NCBI GenBank assembly: GCA_937931205.1
Contig: CALHBF010000017.1
Coordinates: forward strand, 1 to 33,512
DNA from: an uncultured Bacteriovoracaceae bacterium
Lineage (GTDB): Bacteria > Bdellovibrionota > Bacteriovoracia > Bacteriovoracales > Bacteriovoracaceae
Direction of reading: 5' to 3'
Length of the DNA: 33,512 bases
In this document: in pieces, positions 32,992-33,512 of the stretch
Layout: each line of letters opens with the position of its first letter
Numbering within the stretch: position 1 is the stretch's first letter
Translations under genes and position numbers: made by a program
Notes under the pieces: model-generated
What the model was told of the DNA's origin: nothing
The model's database searches: none
What the model saw: the letters and a program-made list of their open reading frames with translations, nothing else

Positions 32992-32995
32992 ATTT

Positions 32996-33512
32996 CTATT
33001 TTATTTTCGTTAACAGCAGCTTCAACCATGAAGTTGTCATGTGCTCTTTTTTGTAATCAGTAAAAGGCACATTGAGGATGATCTCCGCGTGGTCTACGTC
33101 TTTCATGATCACGTAATCCATTCCAGGGATAAATGAACTCTTAAAAGGAATAAGCCCGTCACTCTTATCATAAGGGCCATTGAAGAATACTTCGGTAATA
33201 CATTTTGTTTTAGCTCGAATACAACCCGCTTCCATAATATCCATCACAGGCTTGAAAACGCTTTTATTGGCCTCGGCCACACCGGTGAAGGTGTACGAAG
33301 GGATCTTCTTAACAATCTCGTTAATGGCCTGCTGGTGCTGTTTCATAAAGTCTTTGCGACTAGTCTCGCCCACGTAATAAACAGTTTCTTGGCTTATGTT
33401 TAAAAGAGGAAGAATCGGGTGAAGATACTTCTCTAGTTCATAAGGAGGATTGAGGAGGAGATCACTTAAGGCCGTTCCATAAAATGGTGACTGTAAAAAA
33501 GCAATTCCCGCA
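32996..33512 (-). CDS. Lipase/alpha-beta-hydrolase-like protein, C-terminal part (start beyond window)
   Basis: The minus-strand frame is open from the window edge to a TAG at 32996, at least 171 codons. A GTG at 33373 lies in the middle of this frame and is not the start. The visible part begins with AGIAFLQSPFYGTALSDLL, which resembles the segment after the nucleophile Ser in secreted lipases. KDVDHAEIIL near the end could carry the catalytic His of an alpha/beta hydrolase. Neither the nucleophile nor a signal peptide is in the window, so the assignment is tentative. It ends 4 nt from pldA, in convergent orientation. Confidence 0.6.
   Translation of the reverse strand, partial: AGIAFLQSPFYGTALSDLLLNPPYELEKYLHPILPLLNISQETVYYVGETSRKDFMKQHQQAINEIVKKIPSYTFTGVAEANKSVFKPVMDIMEAGCIRAKTKCITEVFFNGPYDKSDGLIPFKSSFIPGMDYVIMKDVDHAEIILNVPFTDYKKEHMTTSWLKLLLTKIK

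Noticed and set aside
32996..33373. A complete 125-aa gene starting at GTG 33373
   Set aside because: The frame stays open upstream of this GTG to the window edge with sensible protein sequence, so the gene is longer and truncated by the window.

Overview
The window is a moderately AT-rich bacterial chromosome segment with tightly packed genes, many of them overlapping by ATGA or TAATG. The likely source is a predatory or predator-related member of the Bdellovibrionota, probably class Bacteriovoracia. This is an inference from the tilS-ftsH-folP order, the many secreted serine peptidases, a TIGR02147/DUF4423-like regulator, a transglutaminase-elicitor-like lipoprotein and two envelope export systems. 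No mobile element, CRISPR array, rRNA or prophage was seen.

Layout. 1-2.3 kb (minus): an OmpW-like porin, then a secreted PrxQ/Bcp peroxiredoxin overlapping two unknown genes. 2.47-7.2 kb: an elongator tRNA-Met(CAU) divergent from tilS, then ftsH, folP and a small VOC-like protein. 7.2-11 kb: a V8-like S1 peptidase and two subtilases without a visible propeptide. 11-13.7 kb (minus): a NamZ/DUF1343 muramidase followed by an AGCS Na+/amino-acid symporter whose ribosome-binding site lies in a perfect 12-bp inverted repeat. 13.7-17.9 kb: a TolC-MacA-MacB-like operon. 18-20.7 kb: three tandem V8-like S1 peptidases. 20.7-22.3 kb: a regulator translationally coupled to a small secreted protein, and a separate 64-aa protein. 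22.4-23.8 kb: thyA-folA. 23.8-26.8 kb (minus): a transglutaminase-elicitor-like lipoprotein, and radD. 26.8-33 kb: an operon of outer membrane factor, RND pump, TetR regulator and outer membrane phospholipase A. A partial lipase-like gene runs off the right edge.

How the genes may work together (inference): the four S1 and two S8 peptidases, NamZ, phospholipase A and the partial lipase form a degradative set suited to digesting other cells or biopolymers. The MacAB-like and RND systems serve export and envelope homeostasis. folP, thyA, folA, ftsH, tilS, radD and the tRNA are housekeeping. The observations I rate highest are the occluded ribosome-binding site of the symporter, the Asp-for-Asn change in the phospholipase triad, the loss of the expected catalytic Cys-His in the transglutaminase-like lipoprotein, the palindrome upstream of the RND operon, and several genes whose -10 box lies 6-9 nt before the ATG, which suggests leaderless mRNAs.
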